Shown: one piece after another, positions 38,600-50,290 of the stretch
Layout of the letters: every line of letters starts with the position of its first letter
Position numbering within the stretch: position 1 is the stretch's first letter
Assembly: GCA_035222895.1 (NCBI GenBank)
Contig: JAVYIG010005398.1
Span: forward strand, 1 to 64,000
Source of the DNA: Strongylocentrotus droebachiensis
Taxonomy: Eukaryota > Echinodermata > Echinoidea > Camarodonta > Strongylocentrotidae
Reading direction: 5' to 3'
Length of the DNA: 64,000 bases
Program-made: the position numbers and the translations under genes
The notes under the pieces: generated by a model
Databases searched by the model: none
The model's input: only the letters and a program-made list of their open reading frames with translations
What the model was told of the DNA's origin: nothing

Positions 38600-38773
38600 C
38601 TGGGCCCCGTCTTATAAAGAGTTGATATTAATCGGAAATTCTTTGCGATTGATATCAATTGCAGCCATGTACGTAAGAGGTAGAAGATACTAAGTAGACT
38701 GCAAACTTGTGATTGATTGCAAAACTTACGATTGCTTTGGCTCAATCGCAACTCTTTATAAGACGGGGTCCTG
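38600..38773. mobile_element. GTCTTATAAAGAGTTG-type MITE, copy 2
   Basis: The left end CTGGGCCCCGTCTTATAAAG and the right end TTTATAAGACGGGGTCCTG are inverse with few mismatches over about 25 bp. The interior (GCGATTGATATCAATTGCAG, ACTTACGATTG) matches 28811-28975 in opposite orientation. 174 bp, non-coding. Confidence 0.85.
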
Positions 38774-38969
38774 GTGTTCTGTTTTTGGAGTTGGCCGGTA
38801 GATTTATCTTTGGTTACTTACCGTTGGATCTGACAGTCACTGGAGAACATGAGGTGTTGTTAATTTCACACCAATTGCATTCATATTAGTGATCATCACA
38901 AGGGGAAGGAAACAACGCAACGGTGTACGTTCCATTAATATTTGTTTTAAGAGAAGAGAAAGAGAGAAA

Positions 38970-39052
38970 ATTTCGCCGAGAGATTGTGTGAGTTTGTTTC
39001 GCAACTGGAGCTGGAGTCTGTTATCTTCGTAAGATGTTAACATGCTAAATCC
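38970..39052. repeat. Third partial copy of the 37122 repeat
   Basis: TTTCGCCGAGAGATTGTGTG followed by AACTGGAGCTGGAGTCTG and AAGATGTTAACATGCTAAAT match both tandem copies at 37122-37453, about 1.6 kb away. Confidence 0.8.
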
Positions 39053-39384
39053 TTTATTTGTTTTAAAGACAATATTAAGTTTGTGAATTTTGAATCGCCA
39101 AATGCCCCGGACATTAACATGATTGAGTCATACGAGGACTGGTCACTCTCTGGCCGTCAAACTGGGCATTATTAAGAGAGAGAGAGAGAGAGAGAGAGAG
39201 TGTCCGAGTTTGATTTATCATGGCGCCACCACTGTTCGCTCTCCTATATAGGAGATGGTGATCACTGAATGGGAGAATGAATCGGGTAAATGATTTATCT
39301 TAATTTCCGAGGAAAGGGGGCTTTCGTATCCATCACCATAACCCCGCACTCTTCGTTCATATCCTCATATCCGATCCAAGATTT

Positions 39385-39421
<37 letters not shown>

Positions 39422-40170
39422 TTATTTCATATAATTTCCACACTGCCTGTATTTCACTCTTTCATTATCTTTGGCGTCAATACCTTCATATCGCCAACCT
39501 TACATGAACTTGAGATTTATATCGTCCTAAATCACATTCAAAGGGCGAGGGGAGGGGGGGGGGGGGGGGGCTACTGCATTTCTGGAATCGAATGTCTAGC
39601 AAAAGTGATGTCCAGAATTAATGGAATAGTTAAAGTCAATAACCTAGAAATATTTCCGCTTCAACCTTCTTAGAATGAAAATGTACCTTGAGAAATATAT
39701 TTGTTTGTGTTCCTGTTTCTTCTTATTTATTCGTTCTTACAAGAGGAAAAAAACATATCCACAAAACAACAGATGTCTTTTAGTAGGGTGAACAAAATTG
39801 TATCTGGTGACAAGACATTACGTGTCATAAGTTGGACAAAGGTGCTTTTTTAATTAAAAGCTAATCCGCAGCTGATTTAAGTGACTTGTTCGGCACATTA
39901 CGATATAGATTAATCACTTTGGAAATGAGTAAAACAGGTGTCGCTTGATTTTCAGATGTATTATCCTTTAAAGGATTGATATAAAATCCACAAGAATGGG
40001 GTTGTTTTAACTGACCTCATTGTCATTATGCATGTGTCCTTTCTTCCAGTTCGCTGTTGTTTATATTCATAAAACATTTCTCATTGGATGGATTTCAGGA
40101 TTATAATTATTAACAGATTTTGTTAAATAAAATATATTTAGTTTTGATTATAACAGTAGGCCTATTCTAT
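39053..40170. other. Non-coding stretch with simple repeats
   Basis: (GA)n at 39175-39200, (CT)n at about 39385-39420 and a G18 run at about 39552-39570. No exon recognised. Confidence 0.6.
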
Positions 40171-40173
40171 ATA

Positions 40174-41056
40174 CAGTGCGTCCCAGAAAAAACGAAACCG
40201 AGAAGTATCGATGTTCTATCATAACTTAATCACAACTATAATTAATGAATGATACATATTTGGAAAGCTTAGAGTCTCCTCTTTCATGTGATGCTACTCA
40301 TAATATAGTGCATATTTCACGCATGAGTGATTAAAAGCAATTTGAAGGAAGGAAACCAAAAAGACATTTGGCGGGCGGTATCTGAATTTCGAAGAAAAAT
40401 TCACATTTCTAGAAAGTTGAGTTTCTGCGCTTTTATATGACACCTCAATCAGGAAAAATGAGCGAGGAATAACAAAGTTCTTTTTGTTTAAAGTAGCCCT
40501 TACATTTTCATAATTTTAACAAATGAATTCGTTTTCACTGGCTGCCTGCCGTATCAATAAACGAAATTAACAAAAGACTTAACTCCGTTTCGTTGACAAT
40601 CAGCCGTAGACGAGAGTCTTCATGCATGGCTGATTGTCAACGAAACGGAGTTAAGTCTTTTGTCAAATCTGCTTTTTGCTACGGCAGGCACCCAGTGAAA
40701 ACGAATTCGTTTGTTAAAATTATGAAAATGTAAGGGCTACTTTAAACAAACAGAACTTTGTTATTCCTCGCTCATTTTTCCTGATTGAGTTGTCATATGA
40801 AAGGGCAGAAACTCAACTTTCTAGAAATGTGAATTTTTCTTCGAAATTCAGATACCGCCCGCCAAATGTCTTTTTGGTTTCCTTCCTTCGAATTGCTTTT
40901 AATCACTCATGCGTGAAATATGCATCATCTGAGTAGCATCAACTGAAAGAGGAGACTCTAAGCTTTCCAAATATGTATCATTCATTAATTATAGTTTTGA
41001 TTAAGTTATGATAAAACATCGATACTTCTCGGTTTCGTTTTTTCTGGGACGCACTG
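40174..41056. mobile_element. 883-bp mariner-like palindrome (foldback element)
   Basis: CAGTGCGTCCCAGAAAAAAC at the left is the exact inverse of the right end GTTTTTTCTGGGACGCACTG. TA lies directly outside both ends (40172-40173 and 41057-41058), as in Tc1/mariner insertions. The left arm 40174-40605 and right arm 40628-41056 are inverse over almost their entire 430 bp, around a 22-nt spacer. Visible differences are scattered single bases plus a diverged patch near the centre (about 40550-40580 against 40660-40690). There is no transposase. The arms are very similar for such length, implying recent formation or ongoing correction. Confidence 0.95.
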
Positions 41057-41460
41057 TAGAGGACACCCCAATTCATAAACAGCCCACGAAACTGATAGCC
41101 CATGCTTACTCGGCATTTACGGGCACGATTTCGACAGGGGGCGACGTCTCTTTTCCAAATATATCAGTTTGTCAGTTGCTAAATTTAGCGATCGAGCAAA
41201 ACGGGCGAACAAAGATTTTGACATTTTATTTCTCTAACAGCGACATTTTTTATGAAGATATACTACACAAGATTCAAAATTACAAACGAAATACTTGCTA
41301 GCTGCCAAAAAGATGAATATGAGGTGACGATTGCCCGTATATTGTTTTGTTTTGTTTAATCATAGGGGGCTGCAGCTTCATCAACCCTCCACAGACCCAA
41401 CCCCACCCCCGCGCGCCTTGTACCCCTGTAAGGGTTTGTAGGAACTGAATATTAGCTTAA

Positions 41461-41625
41461 AGCCCCATTGTACTACTTGTAGCTACTTGCTCCCTCGTTA
41501 ACCATTGGTCCCTCATGATCCTCTTTTTATTATGTTAATTGAGAGCTGAGTTGACGAGATAGTCACCTGTCAGTGACCACCCTGGGTCCTCTATTCCCTC
41601 CTAGCCAAACTAGTACAGACGGCCT
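41461..41625. mobile_element. piggyBac-like TTAA MITE, copy C
   Basis: AGCCCCATTGTACTACTTG is preceded by TTAA (41457-41460), and the right end CTAGTACAGACGGCCT is followed by TTAA (41626-41629). The 165-bp body is homologous to 2508-2694 and 6198-6368 (TATGTTAATTGAGAGCTGA, CACCTGTCAGTGACCA). Same orientation as the other copies. Confidence 0.85.
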
Positions 41626-41790
41626 TTAAAACCGGTTTGATACACAGATGCAGAATAAAATTACCATCACCAGTGGAGCGAGTAAATGAGAATGGACACG
41701 TCGCAATGAAATCCATAGGCGCTCAATGTGATTTCATTAACCTTTGAAGCGATATATATTGAGATCGATGTGCAGCCATAGCAGAATTAT

Positions 41791-41995
41791 GCGCATCACA
41801 TGAATAATTAAGTTAACTTCGGTGAATAGAAGGACTGATATTATGTACGAGTAGAGCAATTCATTTGCCAATTTTGATTTATAAATTGGTGATAATTCAC
41901 GGCAGTGTCATCCCCATTGTGCATCACATGAATGATTATGTTAACTGAGTTGAATAGATGGATAAAATATATTGTATGAGTAAAGCAATGCAATC
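41791..41995. repeat. Direct repeat pair, spacing about 129 bp
   Basis: GCGCATCACATGAATAATTA at 41791 and GTGCATCACATGAATGATTA at 41919 begin two diverged copies that share GTTAAC, TGAATAGA, TATG.ACGAGTA-like and GAGCAAT words. Non-coding. Confidence 0.65.
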
Positions 41996-42399
41996 GTTAT
42001 AGAATTGTCTCCCCATTATCACCCAAAGTCACAACCTATAGTTTCTGCTGTTGCAATTGATGAGCCGTTGAAATTACAATTTAGTTTGTATTAAGGATGC
42101 TACTTTGAGTATGCACATGGTTGAATGATATGGTCTGTAGCCAGTGAATTTTGTCTAAAATGGTTTGGAATCTGCGTGACTAAAATAAAAATGGGGAATC
42201 TCTTGATCCCTAGCGTTTCCCGTCATAATAACAATTATTGAATCCAATGATCACAAAGTATGAACTGCACCATGAAAAATCGTTGTGTTAAATCACGTAA
42301 TTGCTATTTCAGGTCTGTTTAATGCTCCATACTTCGTTAATAGTTCGTTTACATGATGATTTTTTCTTTATTTTTCTTTCTTCTAAATAGAATTGAGTT

Positions 42400-42488
42400 C
42401 TGGGCTTCGTCTTGGGTTGCAATTGATCCAAATCCAAATCAATCGCAAATAGGTTGCAATTAATATCAACTCTTATAAGGTGGGGCTT
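42400..42488. mobile_element. Decayed copy of the GTCTT..AGAGTTG MITE
   Basis: TGGGCTTCGTCTT, then CCAAATCAATCGCAA, and finally ATATCAACTCTTATAAGGTG reproduce parts of the elements at 28811 and 38600, in a shortened form. Confidence 0.6.
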
Positions 42489-43460
42489 TTGTCATCATGG
42501 TGATGCAATTACACTGTGAAAGAAACTATCCAGAAGCAATCGGGAAGGGTTGATTATGAAGTAAATAGCAATTGGTGAAGTTTCTGAATCATCAAATAAT
42601 TGACTCTATCGTGATTAAAACATAGTGTACTGCACACAAAAATTGGTATATGGGATTAAACACACACATGGTCGGTCCAAACTCTTCAGTCATTTCTTGT
42701 CAAATTTTGAATAATAGGTAAATTTAAATCAATCCATTCCAGGAGATATTTCTCCTATTAAACCCATCCCCCCCCCCCCCACAAACAAAAAATAAAGAAA
42801 CAAACAAACATTCCAGACCAAAAGAAATGAGAAAGCTGACAGATCTTTACCGGAAGTCACCCTCCTCTTCCAAAGAATCACCAAACCATGGGTATCCATA
42901 GAGAAATGTCTCTCCATCACGGTACACGATTCAAAGAGAAACTAGTCATCTAGATGGATATAGACGGGTGCCTATCTATCTATTTCCTGAGGCCCCACAG
43001 CCATCTTTTCTTATAAATCACCCACAATTAGGTTCTAACCAGATGAGAGCTTAAAGGCGCAGTCCATGTTTCACGGTTTAAAGATAAAGTTGCGGACTGG
43101 TCATGCGACTGGAGCCTGAAACGAAGGAATAGACAGGGATATTGCACAGCACAAAAGTATAAAGGCTCATGCAAAGGGTTCGAGCCTTTATTGTATTGTG
43201 AGATTTTTACATCTCAAAATGATGACAAATGTACTGAATTTTGATAAATCATGGACATGTATAGCAATAATAATAACACTGAAACATCATTGGTATGTGG
43301 GAGTACACAAAGATGCAGCATCAAAATTGTTGCCAAAGCTTTATCTAAGCTATATTTTTTTTCGAATCAAGAGAGAGATGAAACTTTTTCCGCCTAGGAA
43401 TTAAAATATACATTATGTTTAAATTTGCCAGAACTAAATCTCCTATTTGATGTAAATTTG

Positions 43461-43650
43461 TTAGGTCAGATTGATTTTGTGAGACAGTAGAAAAAATAAT
43501 TCCTTGATTCTCTGGACACCAGAAGAAAGCACTTTAGAAATCTTCCGATGAATTCGAATTTAGACAACTGTTTTAAGTATGGTATGTGGGTCAGACTGAT
43601 TTTGTAAGACAGTGAACTTATTTTAATTTCCTGATTTTCTGGGTATCGAA
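43461..43650. repeat. Direct repeat pair, spacing about 126 bp
   Basis: GGTCAGATTGATTTTGTGAG and GGTCAGACTGATTTTGTAAG each lead into ACAGT..A and then TTGATTCTCTGG / CTGATTTTCTGG. A diverged local duplication. Confidence 0.65.
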
Positions 43651-45530
43651 ATTAGAGATATCATAAAAACTCAGTGCTTGGAATTTGAAGGAAATAAAGC
43701 TGGAATATAATGAGATTTAAAGGTTCAGAGTGGGAATATTCCTATAAAATGAAATTAACTATGTCATATTGTTAGCTCACAAATATTCAATCGTTCCGTC
43801 TCATTTTAGTCATTAATTTTATCCAACGTACGTTCGAAATCGTTTTGCTCACTTACAATACAAAGCTTAATAATTTTGCGAAATGTACCTTTCGAACATA
43901 ATAGGGGTGTCAATGCCAATGATTAGATGAGATGTGATGATTATGATGTATATGATATTAATATTGATTTGAGTTTGTGTTTTATATTTTCTTTTCTTTA
44001 CGTGTCTTCTAATTCAATAACTTAGCTGCCTTATGAAGATGATTATGACAATTATTAGTCTCACTGCATGTAACTACCAGCAGTGTACAGCCTTAATTAC
44101 TAGTCTACAAATTAAGTGATTCGCTGAGACTCTAAACTATTTCAAGTAGCTTGCAAATGAAATTCCGTTGTGGTATAAAACTTAAGGACATTTCCTTTAA
44201 ACATTCAAAAATTACTCCTGGATAGATTCGGACAAGCAGATTTTCGAAGAGAGGATGTACAAGAATCTGGCATTAAGACCGAAAGTTAAGAGCCTTAAAT
44301 GGGTGGTAAACCTCTCCATTGTGCCGAATCTGACCCTGCTCATGTGCTGTGAGGATATTGAATAAACTACTCTTGACGTTTTATGGCCTCTATATTCGTC
44401 GTGCTTTTTCTATTGTCGTCATCGTATTCTTTTTTTTCTTTTCCCCCCTCTTCTTATCCGTCTTCTTTTCCTCCTCCTCCTTCTCCTCCTCCTCCTCCTC
44501 CGCCTCCTTTACCTTCTTCTTCTTCTCATTTGTCTTTAATTTCCTCTATTTCTTCTTCCCTCCGAGTCATCCCAACCACTTTATTTTTTTGGTTTCTTTT
44601 TTCATCTTTTCTTTGTTTCTTTTAGGCCGCGTTTGTTCGTTAGTAAGGTTTTCTGTTTTCAAAGCGACATTAGAAGTCCAATGCGCCAATACTTGAATAT
44701 TTGAACGTTTCTACGATTTTGTTGTCATTCAATTTATTTAGCTTTGCTGAATATTTAATTGTGACAGTGTTGGTCCTTAAAACACCATCCATCAAAGATG
44801 AATAATAATCCGGTATTAAATTAACAAACACAGAAAACAGAGAATAGTGATTTATCATTGAATTATCAGTTCTATCGGGATTGTGAAATTAATATATTTT
44901 TTCTGGATCGAGTATATCATAATATCTGATCATACAAAACATACATAAACACATTCACAAAGATTTTTGAGAAATCTTCTCAAGGGTAACTTCATATTAA
45001 CGCTGTAGAACATTTTATAGAAATCATGATTACCTAGTACGTCATTATAATGTTCGCACATTAAAAAGGGTAATGTGCGAGGCTATTGAATTGCTTGAGG
45101 TTGAGGCCTTTTTTTCGAAGGTCTTTTATGGTGTGTCATTCTATTTCAGGACTAAGCAAGCAGTGCCTTCAGATCAATAAAATTAATGTACCACTACAAA
45201 CGCTTAACTGAATAATATTCATTCGTCGGCCTCTCACCAATGAGGACCGTGAGCATTTCGCCAAGAGAAAGAATAATGAACGCCTGGATTGCGTTTTCCT
45301 GAATGTCATAGCGATAAAGATTTCTTTTTTTTCACAGCTCGTAAACAAAACAGTGGAAATAAATGACATGAAAGATCTCCCTGCTGTAGTGAAGCCGAGT
45401 GTGAGATTTTCGGACTGATTTCCCAAAGGATGACGTTCTTCATTAATTGATTGCATTATCCAACGATGAGGGCTCCAATCTCACCCTGAGATATCCTCCA
45501 TCGTGGCCTTCCATTCGATCAGTGAGGATG
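43651..45530. other. Non-coding stretch
   Basis: A T/C-rich patch (CCT/TTC) lies at about 44425-44620. No exon was recognised, and specifically none encoding TM1-TM5 of the downstream receptor. Confidence 0.5.
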
Positions 45531-45539
45531 GGGTGGTGC

Positions 45540-45672
45540 TGGAGGATGGGGAGGGGGGGGGGAGGGGGGGGGGGAAAGGGGGGGGGGTGGGTAAGGAGTC
45601 ACATAATCCCTCGGCAAAACAATTAATAAAGAATGTGCTCTCTCTCTATCTATCTCTCTCTCTCTTTCTCTT

Positions 45673-45707
<35 letters not shown>

Positions 45708-45712
45708 TTGTC
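45540..45712. repeat. Poly-G block followed by (CT)n
   Basis: G-rich 45540-45592 with several runs of 7-9 G, then (CT)n at about 45638-45712. Confidence 0.9.
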
Positions 45713-46834
45713 GGAAACATCCATTCATTATGTTAAGTAGAATCTATTCGAATTTGAATAGCAAAACTCGTATGGAGAACATTTACGAGAATCTATTCAT
45801 ATTGAATAACATGATTACGTTCGACAATTTGAATCTACGATATCACAGGTGACCTGAATTCTAAATATTTGATGAGTTCGGGGTTCAAGAGAATAGCCGT
45901 TTTATTTATTTTTCTAAATAATTATGTGGGTTTTCATGAAAGTGCTTATTGTGACACTCCTATCGACAATTCCTGAAACCGAAAGGCACCTGAAAATTTT
46001 CCACATTAGAATAAAAAGGGTGTGAGAGTTCTCGAACTATGTTTCACCTCTTCCAAATTTAACATATACTCTTCAATCATGTACTCATAGGGGATTCCCC
46101 GGATGTGTACACCTCCTCACAGCACTGACGTCCCTTCTCCCCATCGTCGAACCTGATTAGATTTCTTTGCTCTTATTCGCATTCATAGAATTTGATATTC
46201 TAGAGAATGGGACCTTTATCTTTATTATACTGGAAACAAGAAGTCGCGTTACAGAAAAGTCATCTAATTTTACAATATTGTTGTCAATATAGGCAAAAAC
46301 GTTTTTATAAAAGTCTATACTTGACAAAATACAGTCATCATGAACTTGTTGACTGCCTCAAAATGTTCAAGACAGATTCTTTCACAATGTCATCATAATG
46401 ACGAGAACTCGATTTTATGAAATCGTGCAGGGAAGAGATGAAGGAACTCTTATATCTGGTCTACCATACTCATAAGGACGCAATATGCCCGTACAGGTGC
46501 CGTCGTGGGCTGATGTATCGGCGATGCGCTCTTCTACCAATATTTGCTCTCGTGTCACGGAATACCACGAACCTGTTTCATTCTCCTCATTTCATCCCCC
46601 TTGACAGTTGAGCATCTGGAAGGCATGTGTCTTCCTCTTCTCTTCTGGTATTAATCAGATTGAGGAAGAATGACAGTTTACATTGGGAGTCATCTCTGCC
46701 ATAGTTTATTTAGTTATAATGATAGCATAATTTATGAACGATGAGAATGGTTGCAGTTTTCACTTCTATTCTTAGCTATTTTTGCTTCGTCCCATTCAAT
46801 TCCGGTCTCAACACTCAACTCCTCCCTGGTTCTT

Positions 46835-47130
46835 ATCCTCTCTTTCTCCCTCTTTGTCTGTCTGTTTGTCTGTCACTCTCTCTCTCTCTCTCCCTCTCCC
46901 TCTCTCTCTCTCTCTCTCTGTGACTGTCTCTTTCTATTTCTATATTCTCTTTTTCCTTTTTTTTTCTCTGACACTCTCTCTGTTGGTCTTAATACCTACA
47001 TGCATATTACCTTTCTCCGTGTTTGCCCACTACAAATCAAACTCGTTCTTGCTGTCACAATCTCTCAATCTCTTTCTCTCTCTCTCTCTCTCTCTCATTC
47101 TCTCTCTCTCTCTCTCTCTCTATCCAATCT
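46835..47130. repeat. (CT)n tracts upstream of GPCR exon
   Basis: CT-rich blocks at about 46840-46920 and 47060-47125. The open frame running from here into 47295 is intron translation, not protein. Confidence 0.9.
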
Positions 47131-47294
47131 TGTTTTCCTTTTTCTTTCTCGCTGTCTCAACCTCCCCCCCCCCCCACCCATCCCCTCCACAAACACGCAC
47201 ATACACCCGTTATTTCTCCCAAATTGTTAAACTCATATTTTTGTTGAAGACCATTGTAAAGATTTTTTTTTTCTTCTTCTCATTCTTATTCCAG

Positions 47295-47816
47295 ATGAGG
47301 AGAATAGAACCAGTAACTCTTCCAAGTTTGATCAAACCCACAACGAGCAGCGGGGCTACGAGTAACGGAGCAGCCCCATCGGACGACACTAAAAACCGCG
47401 CGAGTGATCGAGAGGCGGAAGCAGCCGACACCGCTCGAAGGCGCCAAAAACGATTTCAAGCTTACAAGAAGGACCTGCAGGCGGTCAAATCGGTGGCCGT
47501 TATTGTTCTCGTGTTCATGATATGTTGGTTGCCTCTCAGCCTCAGCAACTCCATCGGCGCCATCTTTCCATCGGTCATGCAACCCTACAAGTTCATCCAA
47601 ACCTGTATCATTCTCTCGCACATGAACTCGGTGATCAACCCGTTCCTGTACGCCTACGGCAAGGAATTCCGCATGGGGTACAAGCGCGCCTTCGCCAAGA
47701 TGTTCCCGTGCATGTGCGCGTTGAAACCGCACGACTCGGCTACAGGCACCAAGGCTGTGGTGAATGCCGTGTCAGGAGTCGCCAATGGTCTGAACTTTTC
47801 GACGAATGATTCGTGA
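47295..47816 (+). CDS. Terminal exon of a class-A GPCR, adenosine-receptor-like
   Basis: The last coding exon of a seven-transmembrane receptor acting at the plasma membrane through G proteins. A long pyrimidine tract and TTATTCCAG end the intron at 47294. The frame encodes 173 residues to the TGA. Residues 1-64 are the end of intracellular loop 3, with a basic ARRRQKRFQAYKK run. TM6 is about 66-92 and contains CWLP (Trp78, Pro80). TM7 is about 98-120, with NSVINPFLYAY carrying the N-P-x-x-Y motif. Helix 8 follows (GYKRAF), then Cys139/Cys141, which are likely palmitoylated. Ligand positions match adenosine receptors: Asn85 fits N6.55, and Ser108-His109 fit S7.42/H7.43. The 6.52 His is Ser here. 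TM1-TM5 lie in exons not found in this window. Phase at the acceptor is unproven. Other amine-type receptors remain possible. Confidence 0.82.
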   Translation: MRRIEPVTLPSLIKPTTSSGATSNGAAPSDDTKNRASDREAEAADTARRRQKRFQAYKKDLQAVKSVAVIVLVFMICWLPLSLSNSIGAIFPSVMQPYKFIQTCIILSHMNSVINPFLYAYGKEFRMGYKRAFAKMFPCMCALKPHDSATGTKAVVNAVSGVANGLNFSTNDS

Positions 47817-48336
47817 GATTAATCCACATAAACTTTTTCACAAGTGGCTGTCTTTAACAGATGATGTAAACAGACTTTTTATACACATGAAACTGAAATG
47901 CCATAAGGCCAGGCATCAAATTTGCTATTTTTGGACCAGCATAATTATTGTAAATATAAGACGTTCAAAGATTAATTTTATTTGTTATTACATGAATTTT
48001 TTCTGTGTTTAGAGTATGGACATGATCATGAAATAGAGAAAGATTCGCTCTAAGTATATTAAATCGAAATGACGGTATAAACACCGATAGGAGCATCCGA
48101 TTACAGACAACGAATGTCCTCCGATAACGAGATTACCACATCATTGAACACACCCAACGTAAGAGGGACACTTTACTCTCTACGGTATTGCATATAGAAA
48201 CTCTGGACAGAAACTTGACAGACTGGAAATAGATTTCTAAATTTAAAAACAGTTTACAAACAGACTGCAATCTTTCTCATCGTTACTTTTCGTAGACAAA
48301 ATATAGTGTTGACTTGGTTTGGGATTATGATTTTCA

Positions 48337-48342
48337 AATAAA
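48337..48342 (+). promoter_or_regulatory. Candidate polyadenylation signal of the GPCR gene
   Basis: The first clear AATAAA found after the receptor stop codon, about 520 nt downstream, followed by a GT-containing stretch. Plausible for a 3' UTR of that length. Position only, no transcript evidence. Confidence 0.45.
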
Positions 48343-49306
48343 TGTAGGTCAGATGAGACATGTCACCCTTATAGACTTTTCGGCACAGCAGCATCGAGCA
48401 GCATGGGTCATATTAAAAACAAATGCATAGACTCTATTAAAGTGACTTCTCCGATCTGACTTGCAATTCTTTAAAACATCATTGACAATGCACGTGAACT
48501 CTAATTTTCCGCCAACAAAAACTACAGTTCGAAAGATTTTGGTCACAACATTTCCAGGGTTCAGATTCCTTGCTGATGTTTGTAATATTGTCAACAGAAA
48601 TGTATCGAGGGAAATCTTACAAGTTTCTGCATAGAGTTTCTATGTAGGGCCTCAGCAAGCTGCGTGGTAACAAGTTCACTGATGTGGAACTATCTCGTTA
48701 ACGGGGGACATTCACGGTTCTCCAAAAAGCGGCAGTCTCCCTAGGTGACTGTGAACGGTGGACGACCACTAGAGATCATTCGAGGGATAACTGGTCGGAT
48801 TACATTAAATACACACTCTCCTTACGACAGAAGAGTGAAGAAAAAAAACCACTCTTTTAGGGGTCATTATAATGTGGATCATTTCGTTTGGAGTTGAATC
48901 CACCCAAAGCAGTGATTGAAATACACTGTGGATTACTTTTTGGAGTGGATTTTTACTCAAAACTGAAATCATCCCTCTAGAAAGTGGATTTCAACTCCTG
49001 ACCATTTAAATGGCTCCTCCGGAGGCTGGGGGAAATTAGTCGACGGAAATCGTGGGTCATCAGGAGGGGAAGAGCTCCACAGTAATTATTGAATAAGAGG
49101 GCACTGTGAATGCCCCATTTCACTCCTCTGGATAAATTTCATCTGCTGGTGACACTTCAGGCGTGATGCACTAACCCTATCGGCTATCATTTTTCTTAGA
49201 AGTATTATGGCCCAGTGAAAATAGCGTGAACGTATTATGAAGGGACGTCTCATACCTGTCCATCCACTGTTTTCATAGAGTAAGATTTTTTACATGGCTG
49301 ATGGTA
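48343..49306. other. Intergenic, possible worn MITE
   Basis: GGGGGACATTCACGG at about 48701 and CACTGTGAATGCCCC at about 49105 are roughly inverse, and GTGGAT words recur between them. This is too weak to define an element. No exon seen. Confidence 0.3.
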
Positions 49307-49459
49307 CAGGGCCCTGTTTCATAAAACTTGATATCAATAACAAGTCACAAGCTACTGTTATAAGCTACTGAAATCATGGCATCTGATTGGCTGAGAGCAA
49401 ATTTGTCATAGAAATTTAGCATTTGTTATAGCTAACAAGTTTTATGAAACAGGCCCCAG
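49307..49459. mobile_element. MITE with GGGCCCTGTTTCATAAAACTTG-type ends
   Basis: The left end CAGGGCCCTGTTTCATAAAA and the right end TTTTATGAAACAGGCCCCAG are inverse over about 24 bp with few mismatches. 153 bp, with an interior hairpin-like TTGTTATAGCTAACAAG. Non-coding. It resembles in layout, but not in body, the elements at 16309, 28811 and 38600. Confidence 0.85.
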
Positions 49460-49955
49460 ATCAGTTAATATACGGACAGCGTTACAGCATCCATCGCTTC
49501 CTAAAGTTAATTAATATATGTAATTATGATACACCAGTTATCCTGCCATTTTTCGTTAATCTATCCTACGTAGCGCGCGGTGAACGTTACGCAAAATGTT
49601 ATTAAACTATGGAATATATCACGTGTCACATTTTAGATCGAGTAATGAAACACGTCAAAGTTTGGTGCTAGACAAGGTTACGGATTCGTGATTGCAGTCT
49701 ACGAGTTTCGAGTCTAACTGCATGATTTTATTTATGAACCTCATTATTCATTCGATATGAATTACACAGCTGTAAACCAAAATAGATATTTTTTGAATAA
49801 TTCATTGTAAACATTGCATCCTCCACAAGTCTTGTGTTCACTAAATTTTAAACAATGTTCCTACAGTAGTTTCTTCTCAACAGTAATTACCATTAAAACT
49901 CCACATTTTTACTACTATTATTAGTGCCATAACTACTACTACTTCTTCTTCTACT

Positions 49956-50217
49956 CAGGGGCGGATCCAGCTTTTTATAAAGGGGGGGGTTGGGGTGGTA
50001 TGCGAGGGAGCGTAGCGACCGAGTCCAAGCGAGCGGAGCGAGCGAGGGGGGAGGGTGTGGGAGGGGGGTGTCCCCCCTCCCACAGTAGGGAAAATTTTTG
50101 AAAATCTGTGTGTGAAAATGGCGTTTTCTTGCGATAAGATTTTAAAAAATGGTCCCCGGATTTTTTTTTTGGGGGGGTTGCAACCCCCCCAACCCCCCCC
50201 CCCTAGATCCGCCACTG
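49956..50217. mobile_element. hAT-like MITE inserted in a (CTA)n repeat
   Basis: The left end CAGGGGCGGATCCAG and the right end CTAGATCCGCCACTG are inverse with two mismatches. Flanks CTTCTACT and CTACTACT agree at 7 of 8, fitting a hAT 8-bp duplication, although both are microsatellite sequence. The interior has GC-rich GAGCGAGCGGAGCGAGCGAG words and poly-G/poly-C runs near both ends. Non-coding. Confidence 0.8.
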
Positions 50218-50243
50218 CTACTACTACTACTACTACTACTACA

Positions 50244-50290
<47 letters not shown>

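Noticed and set aside
45169-45456. 95-residue minus-strand open frame
   Set aside because: No domain, no splice-site support, and no similarity recognised.
46782-47294. Long open frame continuous with the GPCR exon
   Set aside because: It is Ser/Leu-rich translation of (CT)n and a pyrimidine tract, ending in a clean acceptor at 47294. It is intron, not protein.
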